Shown piece after piece: positions 1 to 8,856 of a stretch of DNA of 64,000 bases. Position numbers and translations under genes: made by a program. The DNA is from Nocardia gamkensis NBRC 108242 (GTDB lineage Bacteria > Actinomycetota > Actinomycetes > Mycobacteriales > Mycobacteriaceae), in the NCBI RefSeq assembly GCF_001612985.1, contig NZ_BDBM01000030.1:1-64000 (forward strand). Reading direction: 5' to 3'. Under the pieces are notes generated by a model. It was not told the origin of the DNA, ran no database searches, and saw nothing but the letters and a program-made list of their open reading frames with translations. Each line of letters opens with the position of its first letter. Within the stretch, counting starts at the first letter, position 1.

Positions 1-251
1 GGTCGCATCGCCTCGACGCCCGTATTCGTCGCGCCGCTCGATTCCTCCAGCGGCCGGCGGATGCGGGCGTCGCGCTTCGGGTGACCCGGGTCTCCTGTGC
101 GCGCTCGATCGGATTCCGGATCCCTCGCCGCCCGTGGACCGATCGTGGGGCGACTTCCGCCTAGTTCGTACGGACGACCCTCGCTCGTGCCGTGACGCAG
201 CGCACACGGGGCCTCACGGCAGGCGCACGCCCGGCGCGGCACACTTGCGGG

Positions 252-1004
252 GTGGTTGCCCCGCCCTCGACTTCGCCCGTACCGCGGTCGCCGTGGACGC
301 AGACCGCCGACCTGCGCGCCGAACTGCGTGACACCTGGGTATGGCTGCGCCGTCCCGAATCGCCGCGTCGGCTCCTGCCCGCGATCCGAGGGCATCTGGG
401 CGCCGCGCCCGCGAGCACCGCGTACGCGTTCACGCTGTTCGTCACATGGTGGACGTTGCGCGGGGTCGGGGACTCGGTGGAGCGCAGGCTGATCTTCTCG
501 GCGTCGACCAACTTGTACAACATGCGGCACAACCCGGTTCAGGTACTGGTCGCCTCGGCGTTCTGGACCGAAGGCGGTTTTCCCTGGGCGACCATCGCCG
601 GTTTCCTGGTCGTCATGGCCTATGCGGAGCGCTGGCTGGGCACCGGGCGCTGGATTCTGCTGTTCGCGACCGGCCACATCGGGGCGACGCTGCTGACCGT
701 CACCGGCATCGCCCATGCCATCGACCGCGGCGTCATTCCCCTGCGGGTGGCCGTCGCCGCGGATGTCGGCACCAGCTACGGGTTCTCGGCCGTGCTCGCG
801 GCGCTGGCGTTCCGGTTCCGTGGCAGGGTGCGAGCGGTGTGGGCCGGGACGATCCTCGTGGCGCTCGGCGCGGCGCTGTGGGTGGAGCCGACCTTCACCG
901 ACTACGGCCATCTGTGCGCCGCCGTGATCGGCCTCGCGGTAGGCGCGACCGCGAGCCTGTTCTGGCACCGGCTGGAACGGACGGCCGCGCGCAAGGCCCG
1001 CTGA
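252..1004 (+). CDS. Rhomboid-like membrane protein
   Basis: This is a 250-residue protein with about six hydrophobic segments. It resembles the actinobacterial rhomboid-like family. The stretch DVGTSYGFSA recalls the rhomboid GxSx serine segment, and YGHLCAAVIGL near the C-terminus recalls the histidine helix, so a Ser/His dyad is possible but not certain. I chose the GTG at 252 because the residues read from an earlier ATG at 192 are Arg-rich, not membrane-like and without a good ribosome site. It converges with the antiporter gene at 1017. Its substrate is unknown, and it could be a catalytically dead rhomboid-fold protein. Confidence 0.7.
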   Translation: MVAPPSTSPVPRSPWTQTADLRAELRDTWVWLRRPESPRRLLPAIRGHLGAAPASTAYAFTLFVTWWTLRGVGDSVERRLIFSASTNLYNMRHNPVQVLVASAFWTEGGFPWATIAGFLVVMAYAERWLGTGRWILLFATGHIGATLLTVTGIAHAIDRGVIPLRVAVAADVGTSYGFSAVLAALAFRFRGRVRAVWAGTILVALGAALWVEPTFTDYGHLCAAVIGLAVGATASLFWHRLERTAARKAR

Positions 1005-1016
1005 GCGCGGAGCTGA

Positions 1017-2201
1017 TCAGGACACCGAAGGCTCGGCACGGCCGCGGTTGCGCAACAGCCCGACCATCGGCTCGACCACACGCGCCGCGATCGGACCCAG
1101 CACCGCCATCAGCAGGACGTAGGTCGAGGCGAGCGCGGTGAGCTGACCGTCCGTCGCGCCCGCGCTCACGGCCAGTCCCGCGATGACGATGGAGAATTCC
1201 CCCCGGGCGACCAGCGCCGCGCCCGCGCGGGCACGGCCGAGGTGCCGGATGCCCTCCCGCGCCGCGGCCCACCAGCCGGTCGCCACCTTCGTCACGACAC
1301 TGATCACGGCGAGCACGATTGCCCACCCCAATACCGGGGGAATCGATCGGAGGTCGGTGCTCAAGCCGAACGCCACGAAGAAGATGGCCGCGAACAGGTC
1401 GCGCAGCGGTTCGAGCATTTTCACCGCCGCGCGCGCGGTCGAGCCGGAGATCGCGATGCCGAGCAGGAACGCTCCGACTGCCGCCGACACGCTCAGCGCC
1501 GAAGAGGCGCCCGCCACCAGCAGCGCCGCGCCGAGCAGGGTGAGCAGGAAGACCTCCCGATCGGCGCTGTCCACGATCGCCGACACGTACCGTCCGTAGC
1601 GCAGGGCCACCACGAGGACCAGCGTGATGGTGACCAGCGCCACCGCCAGCGCGCGCAGCCCGCTGACCCAGCTCAGCCCGGCCAGCACCGTGGTGAGGAT
1701 CGGCAGGTAGACCGCCATCGCCAGGTCCTCGAACACGAGGATGGACAGAATGACCGGTGTCTCCCGGTTGCCGAGGCGCCCGAGGTCGTCGAGGACTTTC
1801 GCCACGATGCCCGAGGACGAGATGTAGGTGACCCCCGCCATCGTGATCGCGCCGTTGAGGCCCCAGCCCAGCATCAGCGCCACTACCGCACCAGGGGACG
1901 CGTTGACCACGATGTCCATCAGACCGGCCGGCCAGGAACGGCGCAGCCCGGTCACCAACTCCACTGCCGTGTACTCCAGGCCGAGCAGCAACAGCAGCAG
2001 CACCACGCCGATCTCGCCCGCGACGTGGCCGAAGTCGTAGGCGGCCCGGAGTTCGACGAGACCGCCCTGACCGAAGGCGAGACCGCCGAGCAGGTACAGC
2101 GGGATGGGCGACATACCGACTCGGCCTGCGACACGCCCTAGCATGCCGAGAACGAAAAGAACCCCTCCGAGCTCGATCAGGGCGAGCGCGGTGTCCGTCA
2201 C
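1017..2201 (-). CDS. Cation:proton antiporter, membrane subunit (KhtU-like, CPA2 family)
   Basis: This 394-residue protein is almost entirely transmembrane (about 12 helices) and has the KefB/Na+/H+-exchanger layout. An early GGLAFGQGG loop and the later segment VAFGLSTDLRS are typical of CPA2 carriers. It starts with GTG three bases after the stop of a TrkA-C protein gene, so the two are co-transcribed and probably translationally coupled. That pairing is the KhtT/KhtU arrangement described in Bacillus, where the soluble subunit gates K+ efflux in exchange for H+. Substrate K+ is inferred from the partner and not shown directly. Confidence 0.8.
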   Translation of the reverse strand: MTDTALALIELGGVLFVLGMLGRVAGRVGMSPIPLYLLGGLAFGQGGLVELRAAYDFGHVAGEIGVVLLLLLLGLEYTAVELVTGLRRSWPAGLMDIVVNASPGAVVALMLGWGLNGAITMAGVTYISSSGIVAKVLDDLGRLGNRETPVILSILVFEDLAMAVYLPILTTVLAGLSWVSGLRALAVALVTITLVLVVALRYGRYVSAIVDSADREVFLLTLLGAALLVAGASSALSVSAAVGAFLLGIAISGSTARAAVKMLEPLRDLFAAIFFVAFGLSTDLRSIPPVLGWAIVLAVISVVTKVATGWWAAAREGIRHLGRARAGAALVARGEFSIVIAGLAVSAGATDGQLTALASTYVLLMAVLGPIAARVVEPMVGLLRNRGRAEPSVS

Positions 2202-2204
2202 GGC

Positions 2205-2687
2205 TCAGCCGTGCGTCAAGATCTTCGCGGCGGCATCCAAGCCCTCCGGCGTGCCGACGACCACGAGCAGATCGCCCGCGGTGAAGGTGAAATCGGGACC
2301 GGGCGAGGGATGCAGCTGCCCGGCCCGCATGACGGCGACGATGGAGACCTTCGTGCGGGTGCGCATCTCGGTCTCGCCGAGGGTGCGGCCGTCGTACGGG
2401 GAGTTGTCCCCGATCGGCAGCTGGCGCGTGGTGATCCCGGGCAGGTCCCGGTGGTCGTCGTTGAGTTTGGCGACCAGTTGCGGCGCACCGAGCAGGTTGG
2501 CCAGGACCGCCGCTTCATCGGTGGTCAGCGGGATCTGGGCGGCACAGGCATCGGGGTCCTCGAGTTTGGAGACGATCAGGTCGATATCACCGTCGCGGTG
2601 GGCGACCACGCCGATTCGGCGACCGGAGCGCACTTCGAAGTCCTTGCGGACACCGATGCCGGGTAGTGCGGTGACGTCGACGTTCAC
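2205..2687 (-). CDS. TrkA-C domain regulatory subunit of the K+/H+ antiporter (KhtT-like)
   Basis: This is a 160-residue soluble protein. The N-terminal half starts MNVDVTALPGIG, as in the 'cation:proton antiporter regulatory subunit' family. The C-terminal half (about residues 75-158) is a TrkA-C/RCK_C domain with RTLGETEMR and FTAGDLLVVVGTPEGL. KhtT-type subunits bind nucleotides and pH-sensitively open the membrane partner. The gene is first in a two-gene minus-strand operon and its stop lies 3 bases before the antiporter start. The start codon is GTG. Confidence 0.8.
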   Translation of the reverse strand: MNVDVTALPGIGVRKDFEVRSGRRIGVVAHRDGDIDLIVSKLEDPDACAAQIPLTTDEAAVLANLLGAPQLVAKLNDDHRDLPGITTRQLPIGDNSPYDGRTLGETEMRTRTKVSIVAVMRAGQLHPSPGPDFTFTAGDLLVVVGTPEGLDAAAKILTHG

Positions 2688-2780
2688 ACCCTCCAGACTA
2701 ACCGGATCACCCGGGCCGCGGCCCGATCGGTCATCACTTCGGCCGATGGCGCGTCGCGGGCGCTGTGCTGTGATGGAGGC

Positions 2781-3971
2781 GTGCGGCGTTGGTCGGAGGT
2801 GCCGGAGCGGACACGGGATGCGCTGGGCGCGGTGATCGCGTTCGCCGGGGGCGCGGCGCTGTACCTCACCGGCCTGTCCACGATGACCGAGCAGGGCGAG
2901 CAGGTGTCGTCGTGGGTGCGTTTCGGCGTGCTCGCCACGCTGTGCCTGGCGACCTTCGCCCGGCGCCGGACGCCGGTCGCGGCCATGCTGGGTGGGCTCC
3001 TGCCCCTGGCGGTGGACATCCGGCTCGGCGCCACGGTGTCGGTGTGGATCATCTACGCCGACCTGATCTACGCGGCCGTGCTCTACGGCGGGCGCCGGGC
3101 GTCACGGATCACGGCCCTGTCCTGGTCGGTGCTCTGCGGCATCATCGTGGTGTCGGCCCTCGCGCTGACCGGCGACCTACGCGCAGTCTCGTTGGCGTTG
3201 GTAGCGGCGTTCGGTTTCGTCGCGACGCCGATCTGGTGGGCGAGTTCGGTGCGCACGCACAAGGAGGTCGCGCACGCCGAGCGCAGCCGGGCCCAGGCGC
3301 TCACCCTGGTCGCCGAACTCGACCGCCGCGCGGCCATCGCCGACGAGCGCACCACGATGGCGCGCGACCTGCACGACGTGATCGCCGGGCATCTGTCGGC
3401 CATCGCGCTGCACTCGGAGGCGGCGCTCGGGGTGCTTGCCCGCCGCGACGCCGACCCCGCGGTGGCCGGAATCATGCGATCCATCCGTTCCAACAGCGTC
3501 AGCGCGCTGGAGGAGATGCGCACCATGATCGGGTTGCTGCGCAGCGACGACACCGCGGCGGAGGTCGCCGCACCGCGCACCCTCGCCCAGTTGCCGATCC
3601 TGGTGGACGCCGCACGCGCGGCGGGCATCTCGGTGCGAGTGCGCGACGCGCTGGACGGTGCGTCGCTGCCCGGCGCGGTCGACCAGACCGCCTATCGCAT
3701 CGTGCAGGAGGCTTTGACCAACGCTATGAAACACGCACCGGGACAGGAGGTCCGCATCGACGTGCGGGCCGAAGACGAGATGCTGAGGATATCCGTCCGC
3801 AACCGGACCGTATCGGCGCGGCCGCACCCGGCGGCCGCGACCACGCGCCGCGGTCTGCCGAACATGCGCGAGCGAGCCGGAGCGCTCGGCGGAAGCTTAT
3901 GCGCCGGAACGGATTCCGGCCATTGGGAAGTCGTGGCCAGACTGCCGCTCGGCTCCGCCGGTGCCACATGA
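2781..3971 (+). CDS. Sensor histidine kinase, NarL/DesK type (HisKA_3)
   Basis: This 396-residue membrane sensor has four to five hydrophobic segments between residues 15 and 155, then a HisKA_3 dimerisation/phosphoacceptor domain with ARDLHDVIAGHLSAIALHSE (phosphoacceptor His198). A HATPase_c domain follows, with the N-box QEALTNAMKHA (309-319) and a G-box-like GLPNMRERAGALGG (358-371). There is no separate extracellular sensor domain, so the signal is probably read within the membrane. The start is GTG. Its stop overlaps the response regulator start (ATGA), so the pair forms one transcription and translation unit. Confidence 0.9.
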   Translation: MRRWSEVPERTRDALGAVIAFAGGAALYLTGLSTMTEQGEQVSSWVRFGVLATLCLATFARRRTPVAAMLGGLLPLAVDIRLGATVSVWIIYADLIYAAVLYGGRRASRITALSWSVLCGIIVVSALALTGDLRAVSLALVAAFGFVATPIWWASSVRTHKEVAHAERSRAQALTLVAELDRRAAIADERTTMARDLHDVIAGHLSAIALHSEAALGVLARRDADPAVAGIMRSIRSNSVSALEEMRTMIGLLRSDDTAAEVAAPRTLAQLPILVDAARAAGISVRVRDALDGASLPGAVDQTAYRIVQEALTNAMKHAPGQEVRIDVRAEDEMLRISVRNRTVSARPHPAAATTRRGLPNMRERAGALGGSLCAGTDSGHWEVVARLPLGSAGAT

Positions 3972-4615
3972 CGATTCGGGTGGTGATCGCCGACGACCAC
4001 GCCGCGATCCGCGCGGGCCTGCGGATGATCCTGGACGTCGAGGACGACATCGAGGTGGTCGGCGAGGCGGCCGACGGCGATGTCGCGGTGGCACAGGCCA
4101 AAGCGCTACGGCCGCAGGTGGTGCTGATGGACGTGCGGATGCCCGGGATGGACGGGATCGCCGCCACCGAGCGGATCACCGCCGAGGGCCTGGCGAAGGT
4201 GCTCATCCTGACCACATTCGATGTGGACGAGTACGTCTTTCGCACACTGCGCGCGGGCGCCGCGGGGTTCGTGCTGAAATCCACGTCGGGGCGGGCGCTG
4301 GTCGAGGCGGTGCGCGCGGTGGCGGCGGGTGACGGCGTGCTGGCTCCGGAAGTGACGCGAGCGGTGATCTCGGTATTCGCCTCGTCGAATCAGGCTGCCC
4401 CGCAACCGGCTCCCGCCGGGCTCGACGAACTCACCGACCGGGAACGCGAAGTGCTCGATTGTCTCGGCGACGGCCTGTCCAACGCGCAGATCGCGGGTCG
4501 GCTGTTCATCGGCGAAACGACCGTCAAGACGCATGTCTCCCGGGTGCTGACGAAACTGGGTGTGCGGTCGCGGGTTCAAGCTGCCATCGTGGCGCGCGAG
4601 ATCCGGGAGCGATAG
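3968..4615 (+). CDS. Response regulator, NarL/LuxR family
   Basis: This 215-residue two-domain regulator has a receiver domain with the acidic pair D9-D10, phosphoacceptor Asp55 (VVLMDVRMPG) and the T/K switch region (LTTFD, LKSTS). The LuxR-type HTH spans about residues 150-212, with LTDREREVLDCLGDGLSN and ETTVKTHVSRVLTKLG. The ATG at 3968 overlaps the stop of the upstream kinase, its obvious partner. Target genes cannot be read from the sequence. The gene ends directly against the convergent DUF952 gene with no spacer. Confidence 0.92.
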   Translation: MTIRVVIADDHAAIRAGLRMILDVEDDIEVVGEAADGDVAVAQAKALRPQVVLMDVRMPGMDGIAATERITAEGLAKVLILTTFDVDEYVFRTLRAGAAGFVLKSTSGRALVEAVRAVAAGDGVLAPEVTRAVISVFASSNQAAPQPAPAGLDELTDREREVLDCLGDGLSNAQIAGRLFIGETTVKTHVSRVLTKLGVRSRVQAAIVAREIRER

Positions 4616-4975
4616 TCACTCCGCACGGGGGGCGAATGTCCCGTCCGCCTCGGGCAGGTACTCCTCGACGCCCGTGACCGCTGCCACCGGCAGAGGCCCG
4701 TACAGGTGCGGGAAGAGCATCGCTTCCGGATCGGTCGGCACGCCCGGCTCCCATTCGATCGGCGACCCGACCCGACCGGGATCGATACGCAACAACACCA
4801 GATCGCGCCGTCCTCGGAACAACCGGTTTGCGGGCAGGTGGACCTGCTGCGGCGACGAGAGGTGGATGAATCCCGCTTCGGCGAGCGAGGGCGCACGGTA
4901 CTCCCCCGTTTGCCGAGCGGAAAGCCATTCCTCCGAAGTGCATAGGTGAACAAGCGTGTGAGTGTCATAGGTCAC
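4616..4975 (-). CDS. DUF952 family protein
   Basis: This 119-residue protein carries the DUF952 signature: LVHLCTSEEWLSA at the N-terminus, GFIHLSSPQQV, ANRLFRGRRDLVLLRIDP, and IEWEPGVPTDP followed by LFPHLYGPLP. These small proteins are thought to have a glutathione-S-transferase-like or enzyme-like fold, but no reaction is established. I chose the GTG at 4975 because it gives the family's usual length (about 110-120 aa); reading further upstream adds sequence unlike the family. Its stop abuts the response regulator stop on the other strand. Confidence 0.8.
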   Translation of the reverse strand: MTYDTHTLVHLCTSEEWLSARQTGEYRAPSLAEAGFIHLSSPQQVHLPANRLFRGRRDLVLLRIDPGRVGSPIEWEPGVPTDPEAMLFPHLYGPLPVAAVTGVEEYLPEADGTFAPRAE

Positions 4976-5108
4976 GGGTAATCTCCCGGTAGACAACTGG
5001 ATCGGTCGATCGAGGGTGTGACGCAGTGCACATCGGCGACAGGACCTGTGGCGTTCGCCCGTAGCGAAATCCCTGGTCGTGTTATCGAAAACACACTGCT
5101 TCATCCGC

Positions 5109-5136
5109 GGGAACAAAGTCCCCCGTCCCGAACGTC
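5109..5136 (+). promoter_or_regulatory. Possible ECF-type promoter (GGGAAC-N18-CGTC)
   Basis: GGGAAC at 5109-5114 and CGTC at 5133-5136, spaced by 18 bases, fit the -35/-10 pattern used by SigE/SigH-like and related ECF sigma factors. They lie about 115 bases upstream of the small DUF7455 gene. The -10 match is short, so this is a suggestion only. The rest of the 276-base gap between 4976 and 5251 holds nothing else I can recognise. Confidence 0.3.
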
Positions 5137-5251
5137 TGACAGAGTAGTCATACCCCTGCTGGGAAGTAGCGGTAGCGAGCTCGTGGTGAGTGACCACGGG
5201 CCCCACACCAGGTGAACGGTCGTCGGGACCGGGAGCCAGGACGGAGGAGTC

Positions 5252-5446
5252 ATGCCAGGAACCCTGACAAGCACCCCACTGACCGCGGTCGATCGTTGCG
5301 ACCGCTGCGGGGCGGCTGCCCGAGTGCGTGCCGTACTGCCCGCAGGTGGAGAGTTGCTCTTCTGCCAGCACCACGCGAACGAACACATGGATCGGCTGCG
5401 TGAGCTGGACGCCGTGATCGACACGGAGTCCGCTCCCGCACTCTGA
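5252..5446 (+). CDS. DUF7455 small zinc-ribbon-like protein
   Basis: This is a 64-residue protein. It has DRCDRCGAAARV (Cys16, Cys19) and a downstream FCQHHANEHMDRL, so a CxxC plus CxHH arrangement could bind one zinc ion. Such proteins (DUF7455) are widely conserved in actinobacteria, but their role is unknown. The start is well supported by GGAGG seven bases upstream of the ATG at 5252. It stands alone and is closed by a strong hairpin at 5500-5535. Confidence 0.75.
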   Translation: MPGTLTSTPLTAVDRCDRCGAAARVRAVLPAGGELLFCQHHANEHMDRLRELDAVIDTESAPAL

Positions 5447-5499
5447 TCTACTCCTCGCGTCCTGACACAACAGCATCGGACAACAGAACACCGTTTCCA

Positions 5500-5535
5500 C
5501 CGGCAGCGGGCGACCCACAGGTCGCCCGCTGCCGG
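5500..5535. terminator. Bidirectional terminator hairpin, 16-bp perfect stem
   Basis: The left arm 5500-5515 (CCGGCAGCGGGCGACC) and right arm 5520-5535 pair perfectly around a CACA loop. It sits between the convergent DUF7455 gene (stop 5446) and tetR gene (stop 5552), so it can end both transcripts. There is no clear U-tract, as is usual for actinobacterial terminators. Confidence 0.8.
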
Positions 5536-5551
5536 CGTGTCCGGGCGGCGA

Positions 5552-6307
5552 TCAGTCGCCGGACACTCCGGCGAGGATGCCGTCCACCAACCTGGCCAGG
5601 CCGTATTCGAACGCGCCGCCCGGGTCGGCGGGCGCCTGGTACAGCTCGCCGACCGTCGCCCCGACGCGCGACGAGAGCGGGAATCGGCTCGGCGGCATGA
5701 CCTCGGCCAGCAGCGGCCCGTGCACCTCCCACCACTCCGCGTCGCTCATCCGCCCGGTCTCGCGGGCAGCGGCCACCGCCATGCGCGCGTTCCCGGCGGC
5801 GAACTCCGTCAGCACGGCGATCACCCGGTCCATCACCACGTCCGGCATGCCGAGCCCCTCGATCGCGGCGAGCTGCCGCTCGTAGCGGCGCATCCGTCCC
5901 GGCCCGAGCACGAGCCGCCAGGGCGGCACCTCGAGCAGCCAGGGGTGCGCCACGAACTCCGCACGGACCCGGCGGGCCACCGCGGCCAAGCGCTCACGCG
6001 GCGGTAGATCCGCCGGTATCGGCGGGTCCTCGTCGGCCACCGCGTCGACCATGAGGACCGCCAGGGCGTCCTTGCTCGGCACGTACGTGTACAAACTCAT
6101 CGGCCGCAGCCCCAGCTCGGCGGCGACCGTGCGAATGGAGACCTTCTCGTAGCCCTCCCGGTCGGCGAGCGCGACCGCCGCCGCGACCACCGCGTCGACG
6201 GTGACCGTCTGCTTCGGACCGCGCCCCACCGGACGCGGTGGAAGCTCGTGCCGCCAGAGCAAGCCCATCAGCTGCCTGGCCCGGTCGGGTGTGATGTCGT
6301 CGTTCAC
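5552..6307 (-). CDS. TetR/AcrR family transcriptional regulator with C-terminal ligand domain
   Basis: This is a 251-residue protein. After a 35-residue extension (including PRPVGRGPKQ) comes a TetR HTH at about 38-85: VDAVVAAAVALADREGYEKV, then IRTVAAELGLRPMSLYTYV. The C-terminal part (about 100-245) looks like the TetR_C tetracycline-repressor-type ligand domain (PWLLEVPPWR, PLSSRVGATV). It faces the SNF2 helicase gene across about 115 bases containing a run GTACGGTGTACG and a similar CCGTACGCCATACG, possible operator half-sites. Ligand and targets are unknown. Confidence 0.8.
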   Translation of the reverse strand: MNDDITPDRARQLMGLLWRHELPPRPVGRGPKQTVTVDAVVAAAVALADREGYEKVSIRTVAAELGLRPMSLYTYVPSKDALAVLMVDAVADEDPPIPADLPPRERLAAVARRVRAEFVAHPWLLEVPPWRLVLGPGRMRRYERQLAAIEGLGMPDVVMDRVIAVLTEFAAGNARMAVAAARETGRMSDAEWWEVHGPLLAEVMPPSRFPLSSRVGATVGELYQAPADPGGAFEYGLARLVDGILAGVSGD

Positions 6308-6425
6308 CGGCTCCTCGGAACAAACTCGGTACGGTGTACGTTGTCAACTTACTCCGTACGCCATACGTTGATTCAAGGGGTGCGTCCTGCCCAGCACACA
6401 TGCCACTTATCTGCCGGATCGGCAC

Positions 6426-8183
6426 ATGTTCGCACTCTGGACCTGGGCGGGACACGCCGCGGGTCCGGCCCCGGTGGGTCCGGGTGATCGCGAGACCGTC
6501 GCGCTGGCCGTCCCGGCCGCCGCGGGCGGAACGTTGGAAGTCACCGACGTCGACGCCGCCTTGGTGGACCCCGTGACCTTCGCCGACTCGACGCTCGAGC
6601 ACTCCGGAGAGTCCGTCTCGGCCTGGCAGCGCATCGTGCGCTCGGCACTGGCCGGGGAGCCACCCGGCACGGATACCGACGTGCTGCCCATCGCCGCGCA
6701 CGCCGTCCCCGACGCGTCCGGCACGGCGATCGTCTCCGCGCACCGCGCGCAGCGCGTACTGCACGACACCGAGGCCATCGCCGCGGACCTGCGGGCGACG
6801 CTGAAAGCGCGCCTGCGGCCCTACCAGGCACGCGGAATCGGCTGGCTACGCGAGACCGTGGCCGCGCACGGCGGCGCGGTGCTCGCCGACGAGATGGGAC
6901 TCGGCAAGACCGTGCAGGCCATCGGCTTCCTGCTCGATCGGGCCGCGAGCGGTCCACAGCTGGTGGTGTGCCCGACCTCGCTGGTCGGCAACTGGGCACA
7001 CGAGATCGGCCGGTTCGCGCCGGGGCTGCGGGTGGCCGTCTGGCGCGGCGGCGCCCTCGACGCCGACCCCGCCACCGTCGTCGTCACCGGCTATCCGACC
7101 TTGCGGCTGCACGGACGGCTGCTGACGCAGCGCGCCTGGGCGACGGCCGTCTTCGACGAGGCGCAGGCGCTGAAGAATCCTCGCACCCAGGTCGCAAAGG
7201 CCGCGCGCGCGATCGACGCGGCGGCGACCGTCGCGCTGACCGGCACGCCGGTCGAGAACCACCTCGAGGAGCTGTGGGCCCTGCTGCACCTGGTGGCGCC
7301 CCGGCTGTTCGGGCACCGGACGCAGTTCCGGCGTCGTTTCGTGCGGCCGATCCACGAGGGTTCGGCGGCCGCCGCGGCGCGTCTGCGCGACACCATCGAA
7401 CCCGTGGTGCTGGCCCGCACGAAAAGCCAGGTCGCCGCGGCGCTGCCCGCGAAGATCCACAGCGACCTGCTCTGCGACCTCACCGACGAACAGGAGCGGC
7501 TCTACGACCAGCTGCTCGACAAAGCCGTCGAGGACGGATTCGGCGCTGGCATCGAGCGCCACGGCCGCGTGCTCGCCGCGCTGACCGCTCTCAAGCAGGT
7601 GTGCAACCATCCCGGGCTGATCACCGGTGAACTCCACGAACTCGCAGGCCGCTCCGGAAAACTCGACCTGTGCACCGACATCGTCGCCGCCAATCTCGAA
7701 ACCGGCAGTCCGACCTTGATCTTCACGCAGTACCGCCAGACCGGTGAGCTGCTGGTGCGGCACCTCGCCGAACAGTTCGGAGTGCGGGCGCCGTTCTTCC
7801 TCGGCGCGCTCTCCCAGGCCGAGCGCGCCGAGATCGTCACCCGGTTCCAAGCCGCGGACGGACCGCCGGTGCTGGTGCTCAGTCTGCGGGCGGCGGGCAC
7901 CGGGCTCACGCTGACCCGCGCCGCCGACGTCGTCCACTTCGATCGCTGGTGGAACCCCGCGGTGGAGGCTCAGGCCTCCGATCGGGTCCACCGGATCGGC
8001 CAGACCCGCACGGTCACCGTCACCACGCTCACCTCGGCCACCACCGTGGAGGAGCACATCGCGGGCATGCACGACCGCAAGGCCGCGCTGCGCGACCTGG
8101 GCGACGCGGCGGGCATCGCGGCCCTGGCCGCCCTGGACGACGACCGGCTGATCGAGATGCTGCGGCGCAAGAGGGAGAGTTGA
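6426..8183 (+). CDS. SNF2-family DEAD/DEAH helicase
   Basis: This is an SF2 helicase-like ATPase of 585 residues from ATG 6426. A short N-terminal region (1-125) is followed by motif I LADEMGLGKTVQA (about 154-166), motif II FDEAQALKN (about 241-249), motif III ALTGTPVEN and motifs V-VI SLRAAGTGLTL and ASDRVHRIGQTRTV. It belongs to the HelZ-like bacterial SNF2 group, but its N-terminus is much shorter than the roughly 1000-residue mycobacterial HelZ. The codons before the ATG still read like the family's N-terminus (see findings), so translation may begin at a CTG at 6387. It overlaps the SWIM gene (TGATG), a common partner of such helicases. A role in DNA or nucleoprotein remodelling is inferred. 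Confidence 0.88.
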   Translation: MFALWTWAGHAAGPAPVGPGDRETVALAVPAAAGGTLEVTDVDAALVDPVTFADSTLEHSGESVSAWQRIVRSALAGEPPGTDTDVLPIAAHAVPDASGTAIVSAHRAQRVLHDTEAIAADLRATLKARLRPYQARGIGWLRETVAAHGGAVLADEMGLGKTVQAIGFLLDRAASGPQLVVCPTSLVGNWAHEIGRFAPGLRVAVWRGGALDADPATVVVTGYPTLRLHGRLLTQRAWATAVFDEAQALKNPRTQVAKAARAIDAAATVALTGTPVENHLEELWALLHLVAPRLFGHRTQFRRRFVRPIHEGSAAAAARLRDTIEPVVLARTKSQVAAALPAKIHSDLLCDLTDEQERLYDQLLDKAVEDGFGAGIERHGRVLAALTALKQVCNHPGLITGELHELAGRSGKLDLCTDIVAANLETGSPTLIFTQYRQTGELLVRHLAEQFGVRAPFFLGALSQAERAEIVTRFQAADGPPVLVLSLRAAGTGLTLTRAADVVHFDRWWNPAVEAQASDRVHRIGQTRTVTVTTLTSATTVEEHIAGMHDRKAALRDLGDAAGIAALAALDDDRLIEMLRRKRES

Positions 8184-8737
8184 TGGCGGACAACGAGTTC
8201 GGCTACACGGCGTGGGGCATGGACTGGGTGCGGCTGGCCGAGCCGCTGCGCCAGACCCGGCCGGACCCGCTGCTGCCCCGCGCGCGCAGCATCGCCCGCA
8301 ACAACGGCGTGCGAGCCACCGTCGAGGGCCGGGTGGTGCGGGCCACGATCCACCGCGGCGGCGAGGCGTCGCTGACCCACGTGGAGGTGGCGCCGCTGTC
8401 CCGGCAGACGATCACCGCGATAGCCGCGATCGCGCCGGACCCGACCCTCCTGACCGACGACACGCACCGCGCGATCGGCGCGGCCGGAATCGCGCTCGGG
8501 CCACAGCTCGCGGGCACCGACTGCTCGTGCACGGCACGCAAGGCCCGGTGCGTCCACGTCCTGGCCGTCTACTACGAGATGGCGCGTCGAGTGGACGAGG
8601 ATCCGCGCCTCGCCTTGGCGATCCAGGACTATTTCGCTGCCGCGCCGATGGATTCGGACGAGCCCGCACCGGAGGCGCGGTGGACGCCGATCAGTGCGCT
8701 GGACCCGCGGCGATTCTTCACGACGACGCCCGGCTGA
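8183..8737 (+). CDS. SWIM zinc-finger protein
   Basis: This 184-residue protein contains a SWIM motif CSCTARKARCVH (about residues 115-126), a CxC...CxH zinc ligand set followed by a hydrophobic helix (VLAVYYEM). SWIM proteins encoded beside HelZ-type helicases are thought to supply nucleic-acid or protein binding to the ATPase. The N-terminal GYTAWGMDWVRLAEPL is typical of the actinobacterial family. The ATG at 8183 overlaps the helicase stop TGA, so the two are translationally coupled. Confidence 0.82.
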   Translation: MADNEFGYTAWGMDWVRLAEPLRQTRPDPLLPRARSIARNNGVRATVEGRVVRATIHRGGEASLTHVEVAPLSRQTITAIAAIAPDPTLLTDDTHRAIGAAGIALGPQLAGTDCSCTARKARCVHVLAVYYEMARRVDEDPRLALAIQDYFAAAPMDSDEPAPEARWTPISALDPRRFFTTTPG

Positions 8738-8856
8738 ACGGGCGGGCGACAGCCGACGCGTCCCTGCCGGCTGGTTCCGCACCCCGACCTTCCCCGCCTG
8801 GCACCCGACGGGGAGGTGCCCGCGACCCGCTCGTACCGGCCGCTCCCGGCTCGACC

